Assembly (NCBI RefSeq): GCF_034702125.1
Contig: NC_085875.1
Span: 41,501,770-41,565,769, forward strand
Direction: 5' to 3'
Source: Engraulis encrasicolus
Taxonomy: Eukaryota > Chordata > Actinopteri > Clupeiformes > Engraulidae
DNA: 64,000 nucleotides
The notes under the pieces were generated by a model. That model saw only the letters and a list, made by a program, of their open reading frames with translations, ran no database searches and was not told where the DNA came from. The position numbers were made by a program, and so were the translations under genes. Position 1 is the first letter of the stretch. The number at the start of each line of letters is the position of its first letter. Below, piece by piece: positions 39,250-63,954 of the stretch.

Positions 39250-39380
39250 AGTATGTCTTTAACATCAGTCAGTGAGGATGTCCGGGATCAAAGTTGCACA
39301 TTGTGCCTTTAATGTCAGTCAGTGAGGATGCCCTGCCTTCAGATTGCACAAGCAGGTCTTTAACATCAGTGACTGGCCTC
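39250..39380 (+). repeat. Three diverged ~50-bp tandem units
   Basis: Units share TCTTTAACATCAGTCAGTGA, GGATG and AGATTGCACA/AGTTGCACA (near 39256, 39308 and 39357). Confidence 0.65.
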
Positions 39381-39455
39381 GGCCACCAAAAGTATAGCGG
39401 ATGTGATATAATGCTATAAGAGAAAGAACTGCGTAATGAGGGACGCTACAAGTTC

Positions 39456-39646
<191 letters not shown>

Positions 39647-39683
39647 GAGGCTCTGCCCCAAACTGATGAATGATGTACTACCA

Positions 39684-39842
39684 TTATGCTATAACGGTAG
39701 GGCACTAGGTTACTACGCCAGCAACCCGGGTTCGATTCCGGCCTGGGTCATTTGCCAGTCTTTCCCCGTCTCTCTCTCCCCACTTGTTTCCTGTCCCTCT
39801 GTTACTGTCCTATCATATCAAAGCCCAAAAGCCCAAAAAATA
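39684..39842 (+). mobile_element. tRNA-derived SINE
   Basis: An A-box-like region (about 39694-39710) and a B box GGTTCGATTCC at 39729-39739, spaced as in a tRNA. A CT-rich body and an A-rich end (CCCAAAAGCCCAAAAAA) follow. A pol III promoter is implied. The copy looks 5'-diverged. Confidence 0.75.
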
Positions 39843-39889
39843 TATTTTTCAAAGCATAGAGTAATTGCCTAAAGATTGTGACAGTCAAA

Positions 39890-40100
39890 CTGGGAAACTC
39901 CAACTTGCATTGACATTGTGACACAGCACTCCACAGTACACAAGTGTTCACTGCACACCGCACACAATGAAATTGCAGTTATGCCTCACCCGTGCAAGGG
40001 GGCAGCCCCCAATGGAGAGCACTGGTTAATTATTCCCCCCATCAACCTGGCGGGTCGGTAGTCGAACCGGCAACCTTTTGGCTACAAGTCTGATTCAAGA
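39890..40100 (-). mobile_element. tRNA-derived SINE, minus strand
   Basis: On the minus strand a B box GGTTCGACTACC (40068-40057) follows a tRNA-like head (TTGTAGCCAAAAGG). The body runs to about 39890. Confidence 0.65.
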
Positions 40101-40654
40101 TTGTAATAGACTATCAAAGTTGATATGGCAAAATTAAAACTCTCCCTCGTTAGGGCATTCTCTCTGTGATTAATTGAATGGCCAAGTTGCATTGGCAGGT
40201 TAGTCTCTCATTTGTTTGGGCCCCACTCTAACGCCACTTTGGGGATCAATGATGAATGAAAGTGTTCCTGTTCTATAACATGAGCCCCAGGTGGGAGTGA
40301 AAGACAAAAAGCCAGTGATTACTCCAAATTCTTGTAAAAAAAAATAAAAAATAAAAAACAATACAAATTTGGCACACTTTCTTTCCTCGCAAAGATGGAC
40401 TAGTGTTGTAAAAATCAAATTAAAAGAGTAGTCATGCAGTTTCCTCTACTGACTCCCAATGGAAAAACATGTTGCATGTATATGTTGACCTACTGTACTG
40501 TGGTGCACCTGGGATGAGGATATGAACTTACTCATTCTCTGTTTAAGTGACATCATCATTTAATCTTTATTGCATTTGTTGGTTGAGAGAGCGTGTGGGT
40601 TTGTAAAAGAGGGAACGTTTTCTTTCCCTCTCCCCTCTGCCTTTTTCTCTAGAT
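40101..40654. other. Intergenic sequence
   Basis: No gene or complete element recognised. Confidence 0.35.
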
Positions 40655-41672
40655 CAGGGGTGCCCAACCAGTCGATCGCGAGCTACCAGTCGATCTCGAG
40701 GGGAGTGGCAGTCGATCGCGAGACATGTAGTATAATGTGAAGGGGAAAATACTGTCTTTCAAAAGTAGGCTGTAGCTAGCTGCTGGTTCTGTATTGGTTA
40801 GATAATTAGTCCCACGGTAACACAGCATGAGGGGAAAGCATTAGGAAGTGACCGTAAGGGTATTGCAGTTGATTCATGTGTGCACACATGTAACATCGGG
40901 TGAGTAACAGAACATGTGCGCAACGATGCGTTATGACGCGGCGATATGCGAGGATCTTCGTCCAAATCGCTAGTCGCATGCATCATCGCTAACTGCGTTT
41001 ACATCGCGTGCCGCGTGTAGTAAGGGAAATGTTAGTTGTTGACATGTATGGAATTCACTTCAATTTGTGCTGTTTCTTGCTCCAGTTGTGGACAAAACGA
41101 TTGGCCAAACTCACAATAGAAAGCCTTTGCTGTGCTACTGTCCCAGAGAGCTGAAAAAAAAAACCTTCATAGAAGAAGTCACTCTAACAGGGGTGTTAAC
41201 CAATCCAATGAGTTCTCTCTCTCTCTCTCTCATAGTAAAGTGAACTTAACTAGCCTACTATTTACCCATGGTGAATTTCTGAGCCCTTTTTAATTTGTAG
41301 CCTACCACTGAAGGCATGATAATGCTTCATCATATTTTAGAAATAGGGCCTATGTGTCTATATGCCTTTTTATATAGCCTACCAAATGTTTATCATTTTG
41401 AAATTGTTTCAGTTGTTTATGACTTGTGTATATTGTGACTGAAATTATCTCTGCATACTATCAGTGCTCCATTGCTTTGTAAACATAGGCTATTCAACAC
41501 ACTTTTAAAAAACACACTGAAAAGATACGACCATAGTAGCCTACTAAAAACATTTTGTTCATAATAATGGTGAATATTTTCATACTGACATCCTTAAATT
41601 TGACTTGGTAGATCACGGCAGACCATCAACTTCAAAAGTAGATCTCGGTTAAAAAAAGGTTGGGCACCCCTG
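40655..41672. mobile_element. Non-autonomous hAT element (1018 bp)
   Basis: Ends CAGGGGTGCCCAACCAGTCG and, reverse-complemented, CAGGGGTGCCCAACCTTTTT. Flanks CTCTAGAT (40647-40654) and CTTTAGAC (41673-41680) match at 6 of 8. The left subterminal region repeats CAGTCGATCGCGAG/CAGTCGATCTCGAG three times. No transposase. Confidence 0.88.
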
Positions 41673-41936
41673 CTTTAGACCTCTTTACACAAACTGGCCA
41701 CATCTACAGGAGGTTCTTCTCCTCCATCCATCTGATTCATATTTCCAATAGCAGGACTACAGAACAGACCTCAACTGTTCTGTCAACCCCCACACTACAC
41801 ACAAGCACACACAAGCATACACACATGCGTACATGCGCACACTACACGCACACACAAGCATACTGTACGTACTGTATGCACACGCACACTCACACACGCA
41901 TACACGAGCATGCACGCATGCATGCACAAACACATG

Positions 41937-41940
<4 letters not shown>

Positions 41941-42030
<90 letters not shown>
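41941..42030 (+). repeat. (CT)n(CA)n microsatellite
   Basis: About 73 nt of CT, then CA. Preceded by an ACACGCATGCA-type low-complexity tract from about 41800. Confidence 0.97.
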
Positions 42031-42031
<1 letters not shown>

Positions 42032-42327
42032 TCTTCTCTCTCTCTCTTTCTCTCTGATATTTTCAGATATTTTCTGGGAAAAGTCCTTCTCTGGCTCGTT
42101 ACTTGATATGCAGTTAGCTGGCTCAGCATCACTTCTGATATCCTGCTGTGCTGTTAGGACTGCCATTCCTCTCCCATACTAGAGCCCTTGAAATAACCAG
42201 TGGAGTTTTTATTCTTGTGTATTGTGTGGCCATGCAGTCAAGGAAAAAAACGCAGTCACACTAATAATTTTTTGTATTTACTGGATGCTGAATCGCAAAA
42301 AAAGTATACAATTGATATAGATGAAAT

Positions 42328-42669
42328 GGTAACACTTTCTATGAAGCCCATATTTATAGCGCATTATGAGCACATTAATAACAACTTATAATGCGCACCA
42401 CATTCATAGTGCATTATGACTACACTCATAACACTTCATGATGGAGTATATCAACAGTCACTAATAACTATAAGTCTAGCTTATAATGCATTATAAATCT
42501 TAGGGTGTTTTGAGTGCCCGTGAATGGTTATAGACTACAGGCCGTGAAGGAGCTTATAATACATTATAACTGTCATAATGCACTATCATTAATTATAATG
42601 CGCATTATAAGTTGTTATAAAATGCGCTCATAATGTGCTATAGATATGGGCTTCATAGAAAGTGTTACC
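42328..42669. mobile_element. 342-bp MITE with long TIRs
   Basis: Ends GGTAACACTTTCTATGAAGC on both sides in inverted orientation. The similarity extends about 40 nt inward (CCCATATTTATAGCGCATTA). The interior is composed of TTATAATGC-type repeats. The target duplication is not clear. Confidence 0.88.
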
Positions 42670-42907
42670 GAAAAAACTAAGGACCGTGTTCTAAGATATT
42701 TTGCCTGCCTGAGATGATGGTGGTGGCTGGTGGTGACTGGTGGTGGTGATGGTGACTGGTGGTGGTGGTTGTTCCTGGTCCCTGGAGTGACACCCATGGT
42801 AATTTACTGTGGCAGATTTGTCTGTCAGTGAGCAGAAATGCTATGGGAAATTCTGTATTTATGGCCTCTGCCCTGCACAAACTTCAAGCAAAATAGGCAT
42901 TTTATAA

Positions 42908-43016
<109 letters not shown>

Positions 43017-43639
43017 GCACGCATGCAGGTTTTAATGAGAGAGGTGGTGCGATGGTAATTTTAGCCTTGAAGGCTTTTATTGTCTTTTATAGTTCCCTGT
43101 ACAACAAAACTAATTGTAATGGACTCTAATGAACTCTTAGACTGCCCCTGGGAAACGAATTTGCTCAAAATAGACACAAAATAAGCATCAAATCTAATCT
43201 ATACAAATGAGCAAATTCAGAAAATACAGCTACAACACAATTTACTTATCCTTAAGAGAATACAAAACAATGCACTGGCATGTTTCCTGTTTCAACGGAT
43301 ATTAAGTTGGAATATTGCTGCCCTCTTGCGCACATGGAAGGGCAATCTTACCATTCTGTAGTCTTAGATATTGTATACGGTGGAAATTAATGCGAAGACA
43401 GAAACGAAGAAAAAAACAATACATCTCACTTCTTTCCATTTACACTTTAATTTACCATTATTTAGGTGAGTTTAATTCAAATGTATTTAAACCCATCAGA
43501 TATAGCTATTGTCATGGTAATCACACCCTAATTTACAGTTAAGACTTAATATTCATTTAATTGTTAGCTCCTATTCATGAGCCATAACAAAAGAGACCTA
43601 ACATTTCAAGACATTCCACCCAGATGTTAATCAGTTGCT

Positions 43640-43799
43640 TAGGCGGGCGTGGCCACGCGCGGGGGCGTGCCGAGCGCACTCAAATGACAAAGTAGGTACC
43701 CGGTCAGCGATACGCGCTTACATGTGACAAGAAACCTTCACCAGCTAGAGGTATATGCTGCTGACAGCCCTCAGTGGTAGCCGCTTACCAGGGCAAAGC
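43640..43799 (+). promoter_or_regulatory. GC-rich probable promoter / 5' UTR of pkdcc
   Basis: An abrupt CpG-rich stretch (GGCGTGGCCACGCGCGGGGG near 43646) in AT-rich surroundings, directly upstream of the first coding exon. No TATA box is evident. An in-frame upstream ATG at 43755 has a weak context (T at -3). This is inference from composition and position only. Confidence 0.4.
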
Positions 43800-54712
<10,913 letters not shown>

Positions 54713-54870
54713 AAGCCAGAACACCAGGAGAGGAGGACGGGGACGGGGGTGGTGCTGACTGTGGCGGCAGCGGTGGTGGCGGCGGTGGTGGTGGTGTAGA
54801 CTGTGCACTGGTGCACAAAGAACATGGAGGTGTCTGTAGGATCTGTGTGTGTTTGTTGTGGATGGATAGG

Positions 54871-54948
<78 letters not shown>

Positions 54949-54960
54949 CGTGTGTGTGGG
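54871..54960 (+). repeat. (GT)n microsatellite in the pkdcc 3' UTR
   Basis: About 75 nt pure GT plus GCGT variants. Confidence 0.97.
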
Positions 54961-56168
54961 TGTGGTGGTTTCTGGCTGGTCTGGAGCACATGAATGTAAT
55001 CTATTTATAGGGATTTCTTGGTTTGGGCTTGACTTGATGCGAGCCGGCTGCCAAGTCCTGTGTGCTGCCTGAGTGCATTTCAAGGGATTTCCATTCAGGT
55101 GTAATTACCCAACAACAAACCCCCCCCCCCCCCCACTCCACCACCACCACCACCACCACTACCCTCATCCCCATCTGCAACACCAACCTCATGTGTACAC
55201 AAATACACGACGATGACACATCCACCCGCCTCCTCTACTCCCATCGTCCTCCATAAATGGAGAGGACGTGAGAAGGTGGAGGACTTGTTTTTGCCTTCGT
55301 ATCGAGTTGGCTGAGACTGCATGGATGTATAGGAATGTTGGGCTGCCTTACTGGTGGAGTGTTGTGCCCGTGACAGAGCAGCAAAAGAAGGAAGGAAGGC
55401 GGAGAAAATGAAAAAAAGAAGAACAACTACAGCAACTGCAAGCAATGTTAAGAAAAACACACACCCACACAAGCGCTTAACCCCAAGAAAGGCTTTCATG
55501 TTAATTGTTCCAGAACCCATGTTCAGAGGAGTTGGAAAGAGTCTCACAGGCTGAAACTGTCAACACTTAAAGAGATCTGCTGTACATGCAGGAGTCAGGA
55601 CCAATGGTCTGTGGCAATTGTGAAAACAACAACAACAACAATTCAATTGAAAAACAACAACAACAACATGGATCACTGAGAGCTTTTGTTATAAATTGCC
55701 TAAGGGTCATCCTGGCCCACCACAAAAAGCTCCAGCAAGTTCCAAAACCCCTCTCTTAGTTAGTTAGGCCAATCCCATTGCCTGAGGCACCCTGTGTCCC
55801 AAAAGCCCAGATTTCAGTAAAAGATACTGGCATGGACAATTACTTTTTTTGTTTTGTTTTAAAGGCTTATGCTTTCCGATGGCTGCAGAAAGAAGGTGTT
55901 AAGACGTGAAAAGCCAGTTGGGAATTGTGAAACATTGTGATATGACATGATTACAATACTTGGAACATTATGATTCTTGTGAAAAGTTTTATGGTGCTTG
56001 TGTGAATGGAGAGGCTGGAGACGTTATTCACCCTAGGGGTGAGGGAGAGCTCTGGACTGTTGTTGCACCCTCACAAAAAAAGATTCCATGAATCATTGGG
56101 ATTAGAAGTGGCCAAACAGACTTTGTTACGACTTTGTAACAGCAGCGGGGCCACATGTTTTATATAAT

Positions 56169-56174
56169 AATAAA
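56169..56174 (+). terminator. Candidate polyadenylation signal for pkdcc
   Basis: AATAAA followed within 50 nt by T-rich sequence (GTTTTTTATTTTTTAG at about 56206). No transcript evidence. Confidence 0.5.
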
Positions 56175-56269
56175 AAAAGGATTCATATCTTCATTGTTTA
56201 GTGTCGGTTTTTTATTTTTTAGACGAGTTTCGATGTTGACGTTGACATTTTATGGGGTTATCGTGGTGT

Positions 56270-56335
56270 GACCAAAGGTTCTAGGTTTTGGTCTACCAAG
56301 CCAACTGAGCTACAGCCAGTAAAACTGGCTAGCAT
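56270..56335 (-). mobile_element. tRNA-like SINE head fragment, minus strand
   Basis: On the minus strand GGCTGTAGCTCAGTTGGCTT resembles an A-box region, followed by a decayed B box. Fragment only. Confidence 0.45.
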
Positions 56336-56339
56336 TGTT

Positions 56340-58420
56340 GATAAAAAACAAACCCAGTATTTGTGGATACATACTGTGGTTGTCTTCAGTAATCGTATTT
56401 TGTATTGTTTAAAGGATAAGACTTCATGCAGGAATGTTTCTGGAAATACTGCTATGTTTATCAGTAAGTCATATGCCCCTATGAAGTGGAAAAGTTTAAA
56501 CCAGCACACCCATAAAAAAACAAACTTACAAAAAATGTCAAAAACATGTTGTGGGAGCTCATGTAAATTAGGGGCTGTTATAAATTCAGTACAATGTGCC
56601 TTTGACATGTTCAATTAAATAAAACCGTATGTTAGGGGGAGGAAGGGTTCGAAGCCTTTAATTACTAAGCTTGCATAAATGTATTGTTCCTAAGGGGACT
56701 TAAAATAAACTGCGGCTGCTTTTGTGTTTTAAATCTGACACAGTCTCGGTTGTAGGCACGAATAAGATGTCATGAATTTCTACTGCTCAGCTCCTGCGGT
56801 TCTAAACACCATATGGGATCCCCATGGACTCATTCTCTCTTCTCTCTCTCTCCCTCTCTGCTTTTCTAGCTTTTTTTTCTCTGACTGTCTCTCTCTCACA
56901 CACACACCACTGCCTCTCTTTTTACCAGCCCTTTCATTTTCCCCTCATTCTCTTTTTCCTCTTTCCCTTTCCCAGTGTTTCTCCATCTATGTATTTATCT
57001 ATTTCCTCACTCTGTCTGTCTCTCTTCTATTTTTTTCTCTCACTCGCTGGCTTGGCTGCCTTCAGCCAGTCAGTCTGCAAAGCATTTTACAGAGCATCAG
57101 GAACTGCTACACAAAAAACCTGCAGAGCATGTGCCCCCCCCACCTTAAAAAAAAAAAGTTTACACAGAGACCTCAGAATGCGTGCAAATAATCACTCGGC
57201 GGGGTCATTATGGCCTCATTATTAGATGTAAATGTGCCCTGTTTGGGGGCCCTTTCTCATGGACGTGGGTGGAGGGTGGGGGGTAGGCACGCATAATGCA
57301 ACCAGGCATTAAGAACAATCACATGGCTAAATCTCCTCTTAGCACAAGAATAGGGGCCCGCCGCCCATCTGCCTTGGTGAAGGGGAGTCTCCCTCTCATT
57401 GACCTGGCTCCATTGGCACTGCTGCTGATATGCACGGAGATAAGAGAGAGGTGGAGAGAGCAGGGGAAACCTGGAGAGGGGAGAGGGGATGGTGAGTAAA
57501 GTGAAGCGACAGCCCTGAATGCCTGGAAGGGAGGCCCCAGTGGACAGCATCCTCTCTCCCCTCCCCTCCCTGGGCCCTGTCACTCACTGACTAGAAATTC
57601 AGCTCAGCTCAGATATCTGAAAACAGGTAAAGTAGGGGAGAGTAGTTTGCATACAGCAAAATAATGCTAGTGTCACAATTTAAAGGGGCTAATGACTGCA
57701 CACATCGACTAGCCATTCAGCTTAGACATGAAAACGGGTAAAAGTAGGGGAGAGTACAGTACATACAGCAAAATAATGCTATTGTTACAATGTGAAGGAG
57801 CTAATACCGTTAGTCTAGTAGTCTCCTCTAGTCTAGTCCACACTTCTCTAGTCTACTCCAACTATCCCCCTTCCTTTCCTAAGTCTATACTTGTTGATCA
57901 CAAGGCATCACAAAAAAGGGTGAAAGGAGACGGTTAGGCCACTTGAAATTCACTTAAAGTTGAGTTGCAATTTGCTCTAAATGGGTGAGCAAAGGCCGGG
58001 AACAGACCATGACTGGGATCACTGGTCAAGTGACTTGATTGCGGGTGGCAAACATTAACCGGCCAGCATGCACAACACAAGAATATCTCAAGGCAAAGAG
58101 CTGGTTTCAAAGCAGGGCTTTTTAAAAACTGAAATGAAGCCTACTACAACCCACTCCAGTCCAAAAGAAAAAAAGGAAGAAAAAAAACCCTGAGTCGATC
58201 CAATTACAGATTTTGGCGTATTTACTTTAGGCTCCATGCAGCCAGAGAGGTTGAAGTACTTACAACAAGCGCCACTACACTAAATTCTCCATCCACTCTC
58301 CAAGCCCCTCTCTCCCCATGCACGGTTTCCCGCACAAATTGACATTTTTGGAACGAGTCGTGTTTGTCTTGGCTGTGCTGGGTCCTTGCAGCACAAAATG
58401 GCTTCTCTGGCTCCTGGAGT
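56340..58420. other. Intergenic sequence, no gene seen
   Basis: Pyrimidine-rich stretch at 56830-57050. Two similar ~120-bp stretches at 57595-57680 and 57710-57800 (ATTCAGCT-AG, ATGAAAACGGGTAAA / GAAAACAGGTAAA, GTAGGGGAGAGTA, CATACAGCAAAATAATGCTA) form a diverged tandem duplication. Confidence 0.45.
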
Positions 58421-58421
58421 T

Positions 58422-58463
<42 letters not shown>

Positions 58464-58475
58464 CGTGCGTGCGCA
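58422..58475 (+). repeat. (GT)n / (GCGT)n microsatellite
   Basis: GT run followed by GCGC/GCGT variants. Confidence 0.95.
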
Positions 58476-58547
58476 TATGGAGCACTTCTACAGCGTCTTT
58501 TTCCAAAGAAATCCATTTGTCAATGCCCAGTGTACCTCAGTGCTGCA

Positions 58548-58660
58548 AGCAGGGCCACTGACAGCTGTGGCCAGGTCCAGGATAAAGTCATCCGAGAGGA
58601 CCCCCCCCACTCAATACACACAATGTAATGGGGTCCGAATTCTGGGCCCCCCTTTGCTGG
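58548..58660 (+). repeat. Dispersed repeat, copy 2 (see 24060-24170)
   Basis: Same order of blocks: AGGGCCACTGACAGC, GGCCAGGTCCAGGA, AAAGTCATC, GAATTCTGGGCCCCCC. Confidence 0.6.
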
Positions 58661-59246
58661 GCCCAGGACATCCTACCCCATTGTCGCTCCTTGACGGCTT
58701 CTCTGGCTGTGAGACATGGTGGGCTGTGCAGAGGTAGCCAAAAGTGCCCATGGAAAATCTGCTGATCGGTCTAAAACGACCCGCCATCGCTCACTTCCCA
58801 GCATGCCTCACTTCAAGAGTGAGGAAATGGCTGTGGATGGGAGGAATTTTGTTCATGATCCTCTACGGCAGGCAGCGCGGCTGGATGGTACTTCAGTGTA
58901 TAGCACTCACTGCACTATACGTATACAAAATCACTTTCAGCTGCCTCGGCCCTAATAACAAATAAGAGTCATGTCGTGGCTGTGTGTGTGATGATGGGGA
59001 AAACAGCTTTGCATAAAAGGCTACAATGCATTTGCAAACATGGTACAAGTACTGTACGTGAATACTGTGTAATGTGAAGTAATGTGTAGTATAACAATGA
59101 GGGAGTTTTGTTAATGGCTACAATAGATTTGCAGATAGGGTAAAAAATAATGCTGGCCAGTATAGTGAAACTTTGGGAGGGACGCCTTTGTCAAAGGATA
59201 CAATTAATTCACAAACATGGTGCCAGAGGTAAATATAGATTAAATG
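58661..59246. other. Intergenic sequence
   Basis: No gene or complete element recognised. Confidence 0.35.
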
Positions 59247-59249
59247 TTG

Positions 59250-59456
59250 ATGTTCAGTGATTAGAGCGCTAGCCTTTAGATCTGAAGGGTGCAGGTTCAA
59301 ATCCCACCTTTTCCAGCACCTTCATCCATGGCTGAAGTGCCCTTGAGCGAGGCACCTAAACCCACATTGCTCCAGGGCCTATAACCAATACCCTGAACCT
59401 AAATAAGTGTACGTCGCTTTGGACACAAGCGTCAGCTAAGTGTAATGTAATGTAAT
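59250..59456 (+). mobile_element. tRNA-derived SINE with L2-type tail
   Basis: Head AGTGATTAGAGCGCTAGCC, B box GGTTCAAATCC (59294-59304), body with TGCCCTTGAGCGAGGCACCT. The 3' tail CGCTTTGGACACAAGCGTC...AATGTAATGTAAT (59414-59456) matches the tail of the L2 LINE at 23041-23090. Fits the fish V-SINE-like group. Confidence 0.88.
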
Positions 59457-59779
59457 CATGTAAAAAGTACAATATAACTCCTGGGTTTGGTTTTGAGGGT
59501 GTTCTAGACTGTTAGTCCGAGTTGTAAGGATTGTTCAAATCCCACCTATTGTTCACGTTAGTGTAATTTCTTCACTTCAGAAGACTGTGAAGGAAGCCTA
59601 CCCCAGCCTCTTTCTTTTTCTCTGTAGCTCCGTTTCTCTCTCTCCTTTCCCCTCTATGTCTTTCCCTCTCTTCCCATTCCCCTATTGTCTCATGTACAGT
59701 CTACCTCTGTTCCTGCGGGATAAAACTGACAGCTGGGCACTTCTTTCTCCTATTTGAAAGAGATTGTTATTACACCTCC

Positions 59780-59839
59780 CTCCCTCTGTCCGTCCCTCCT
59801 TCCCTCCCATCTCTCACTTCCCCCCCTTCTCGCCCTCTT

Positions 59840-59896
<57 letters not shown>

Positions 59897-59930
59897 TCGC
59901 TCTTTCTCCTCTGTGTGTTGTGTTTCTTTA
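59780..59930 (+). repeat. Pyrimidine-rich (CT)n low-complexity tract
   Basis: TCCCTCC and CTCTTT repeats, strongest at 59838-59890. Confidence 0.9.
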
Positions 59931-60006
59931 GTTTCCAGTTTCACTCGACTTGTTTCCATCAGTTTATTCATGGGCTCCATCTGGAAATGATATGCTCATA
60001 AAGCAC

Positions 60007-60008
<2 letters not shown>

Positions 60009-60100
<92 letters not shown>
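60009..60100 (+). repeat. (AC)n microsatellite
   Basis: About 92 nt of pure AC. Confidence 0.98.
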
Positions 60101-60101
<1 letters not shown>

Positions 60102-60429
60102 CGTCCGTGGCCACCACAAGAAACACATTTGAGGGGCATCGTCAGTAACTTATCCCCCCCAGTTGCTGTTTCTGCATGCTGGCAGACAGACAGACAGACA
60201 GACGGACGGACAGACTGAAGAGGAGCATCTGTGCATCTGAGGGGGCTGGATGTTTCTTTTCATGGCAGTGCAGTGCATCGCTGCTGTCTGTCTGTCTGTC
60301 ACTGTTATTTGTTTTGGAGTTCATGGCTGTTGCGGCCATGTGGCCAACACAAGACGTGAACTGGCTCCCTCAGCGCTTCGATGCCTTTGGCAGACTCTGG
60401 GAGACACGACCGGGGAAGCAAATATGAAA

Positions 60430-60449
60430 ATAAAGAAAGAGAGAAAGAG

Positions 60450-60496
<47 letters not shown>

Positions 60497-60523
60497 CAGA
60501 CAGAAAGAAAGAAAGAAAGAAAA
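60430..60523 (+). repeat. (GAAA)n microsatellite
   Basis: GAAA repeats with GACAGACA interruption. Short GACA repeats lie upstream at 60183-60212. Confidence 0.97.
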
Positions 60524-60744
60524 ACTGGGGGGAGGGGAAGGCAAAGGGGAAAGAAAGTATATAGCCTGTAGTATATAAAGAGGGCAGGAAGATGGCATAA
60601 ATAAAAACAGAAGAAAGGAAGAAGCAGCAATGGAAAAGTAAATGAATAAGTCTGGAATTTTCTTTTTTGTCTTTCCTCCCTATTTGCTTCCACTCCCTTC
60701 CACTCTCTCTCTCTCTGTTGAACATGTGAGGGTATCTACTACTG

Positions 60745-61675
<931 letters not shown>

Positions 61676-61849
61676 GTATGGGAAGGGGGGCTTTTCTGTC
61701 ATCAAAGGTAGGCCCTAGAGGCCTCAAACTCAGACACACACGGAATAAGACAAAGACACATATGGAAAGTTCGTTCAGGTACAGTTACTGTAAATGCAGC
61801 ACATACACGTAGATGAGGCATCTTTCTTCTAACGACAACAGAAATCAAT

Positions 61850-62000
61850 AGAACCTTCGGATTTTTTGGGTTCTCTGAAAAACCTTCAAGAAAAACTAAG
61901 GGTTCTTTCAAGAACCAGTCTGTCACATACAGGTTCCTCTGAGAAGTCATGGGTTCATCAGAGAACTTTTGGGTGTCCCTCCACAGTGACAAACTGAAGA
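61850..62000 (+). repeat. GGTTCTTT/AAGAACC repeat-rich segment
   Basis: Multiple short copies of GGGTTCTYTS and AAGAACC (for example GGGTTCTCTGAAAAACC, GGGTTCTTTCAAGAACC, GGTTCCTCTGAGAAG). Probably a degenerate minisatellite or MITE relic. Confidence 0.55.
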
Positions 62001-62025
62001 TTCTTTGGGGAACGTGCTGTCATCG

Positions 62026-62146
62026 AAAGGATAATTACCATAGTACTACTCTATAACACAGGGCCTTTAGTAATGCAATATGACCCGGTAGTTGCCATTC
62101 TGGTACCAATAAACTTATAACATAGTTTTTTGATGGGTTAATTATT
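62026..62146. mobile_element. Reverse-complement relative of the 25150-25326 element
   Basis: TAATTACCATAGTACTACTC, TAACACAGGGCCTTTAGTAA, ACCCGGTAGTTGCCATTCTG, then TTGATGGGTTAATTA. Same block order as the reverse complement of 25150-25326. Confidence 0.75.
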
Positions 62147-62299
62147 ATTATTTCTTTTTTTGCAGTGTGAGTGTGAGGTGGATTGTTTGGGGGGTGAGGT
62201 GGGTTTGCCAAATCAAAGTTTTGCCTTCTGTTCAGGGGTTTCCCTGGCCCAGCATGCTTTTATGGCTGCTGCTCAGTGGGACAGCGCCTCAGGAGAAAG

Positions 62300-62301
<2 letters not shown>

Positions 62302-62382
<81 letters not shown>

Positions 62383-62392
62383 GAGAGAGAGA
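62302..62392 (+). repeat. (GA)n microsatellite
   Basis: About 91 nt with one GATA interruption. Confidence 0.98.
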
Positions 62393-62559
62393 ATGAAGGA
62401 TAGGACGAAAAAAAGTGAAAGAACAAGAGAGGGGGAGGAATTCAGTTAGAAGACTGATGGAAGGAAAGAGTCAGTGTGCTAAAGAAAGAAAGCAAGAGAA
62501 AGAGAGGACAAATGAATGGAAAAAGAGAACAATTTGAGAGCAAGTGGAGGCAAAGAAAT

Positions 62560-63135
<576 letters not shown>

Positions 63136-63480
63136 TTAAAGGTGCGCTGTGTAGGATGGTGGCCAGAGAATGTATTGCAACAATGCTGCTCATTGAAACT
63201 GTGCAGTCTACTGCCAAATTTGATCTTTTCATGACTATTCACTAAATAATGAATTAATATATACTAAAATGACCAAAAGTACAATAGGTTTTACAGCTAA
63301 AAATGTCTCCGTCTGGAAATTCGGCGGACAATGGAGAAGAAAAGTGCAAATTTCCAGTCATTATGAATACTCAGAATTTGATGGTGGTGGTAAGTATTCG
63401 TAAAAAAGGCAACATTTGTGAGTGGGCAGCATGAATTCTGGAAATAAACTACTAAAAATATTACACAGTGCCCCTTTAAA
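63136..63480. mobile_element. 345-bp MITE with TTAAAGG ends
   Basis: Left TTAAAGGTGCGCTGTGTAGG; right reverse-complemented TTTAAAGGGGCACTGTGTAA. Non-coding interior. TTAA-containing ends are suggestive of TTAA-target elements, unproven. Confidence 0.75.
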
Positions 63481-63954
63481 GGACAGTGTTGAAGGCAGAA
63501 AAAAAATCACAATCAGTGCAATTTAAGAAAGCAAACAAGCGAGGGAGCGAGTGAGCGCTTCTTATTCGGTTATTTTAGAAGGGAGTTGTCAACAACAACG
63601 ACGATATGGGTGTGAATTGTGGCAAGCTGTGAATTCGCTGGCCTTAAAAAAAAACAAAACAAAAAACACTGTCAGTCGTTTCGGAGGGTGGGTGGGTGGT
63701 GGGTACCATAGAGATGCCGTGGTGTGGCCACAAGTCCCTCATTAGGGTATTGCCTCAACGGCAATAAAACAGTTAAAGCGTCATCCAGGGGCCTGTTAAA
63801 TTTGGCACCATTAGGAGTTAATTAGAGCCTCATAGCAGCACATCATTACCATTGCTGCCTATAAAACAAGGGCCCTTCCTTACAGCAGGGACCAGCAATA
63901 TGAACTGCATGCAAATGTGGGTTGGGTGGGGCGGATTGCGTAGCTGCCTTTAGC

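Larger units (their letters stand above)
54713..56190 (+). other. pkdcc: Probable pkdcc 3' UTR
   Basis: Downstream of the stop, including a (GT)n run. AATAAA at 56169-56174 is the first convincing polyadenylation signal, giving a 3' UTR of about 1.45 kb. A second AATAAA lies near 56615. Extent is inferred. Confidence 0.5.

Noticed and set aside
39684..39760. Functional tRNA gene
   Set aside because: Only A/B box-like elements are present, without acceptor-stem pairing or a clean cloverleaf; followed by a SINE body and A-rich tail.
56772..57225. Ser/Leu/Phe-rich frames as a membrane protein gene
   Set aside because: Encoded by a CT-rich tract (TCTCTC); overlapping frames give the same composition, no conserved motif and no splice context.
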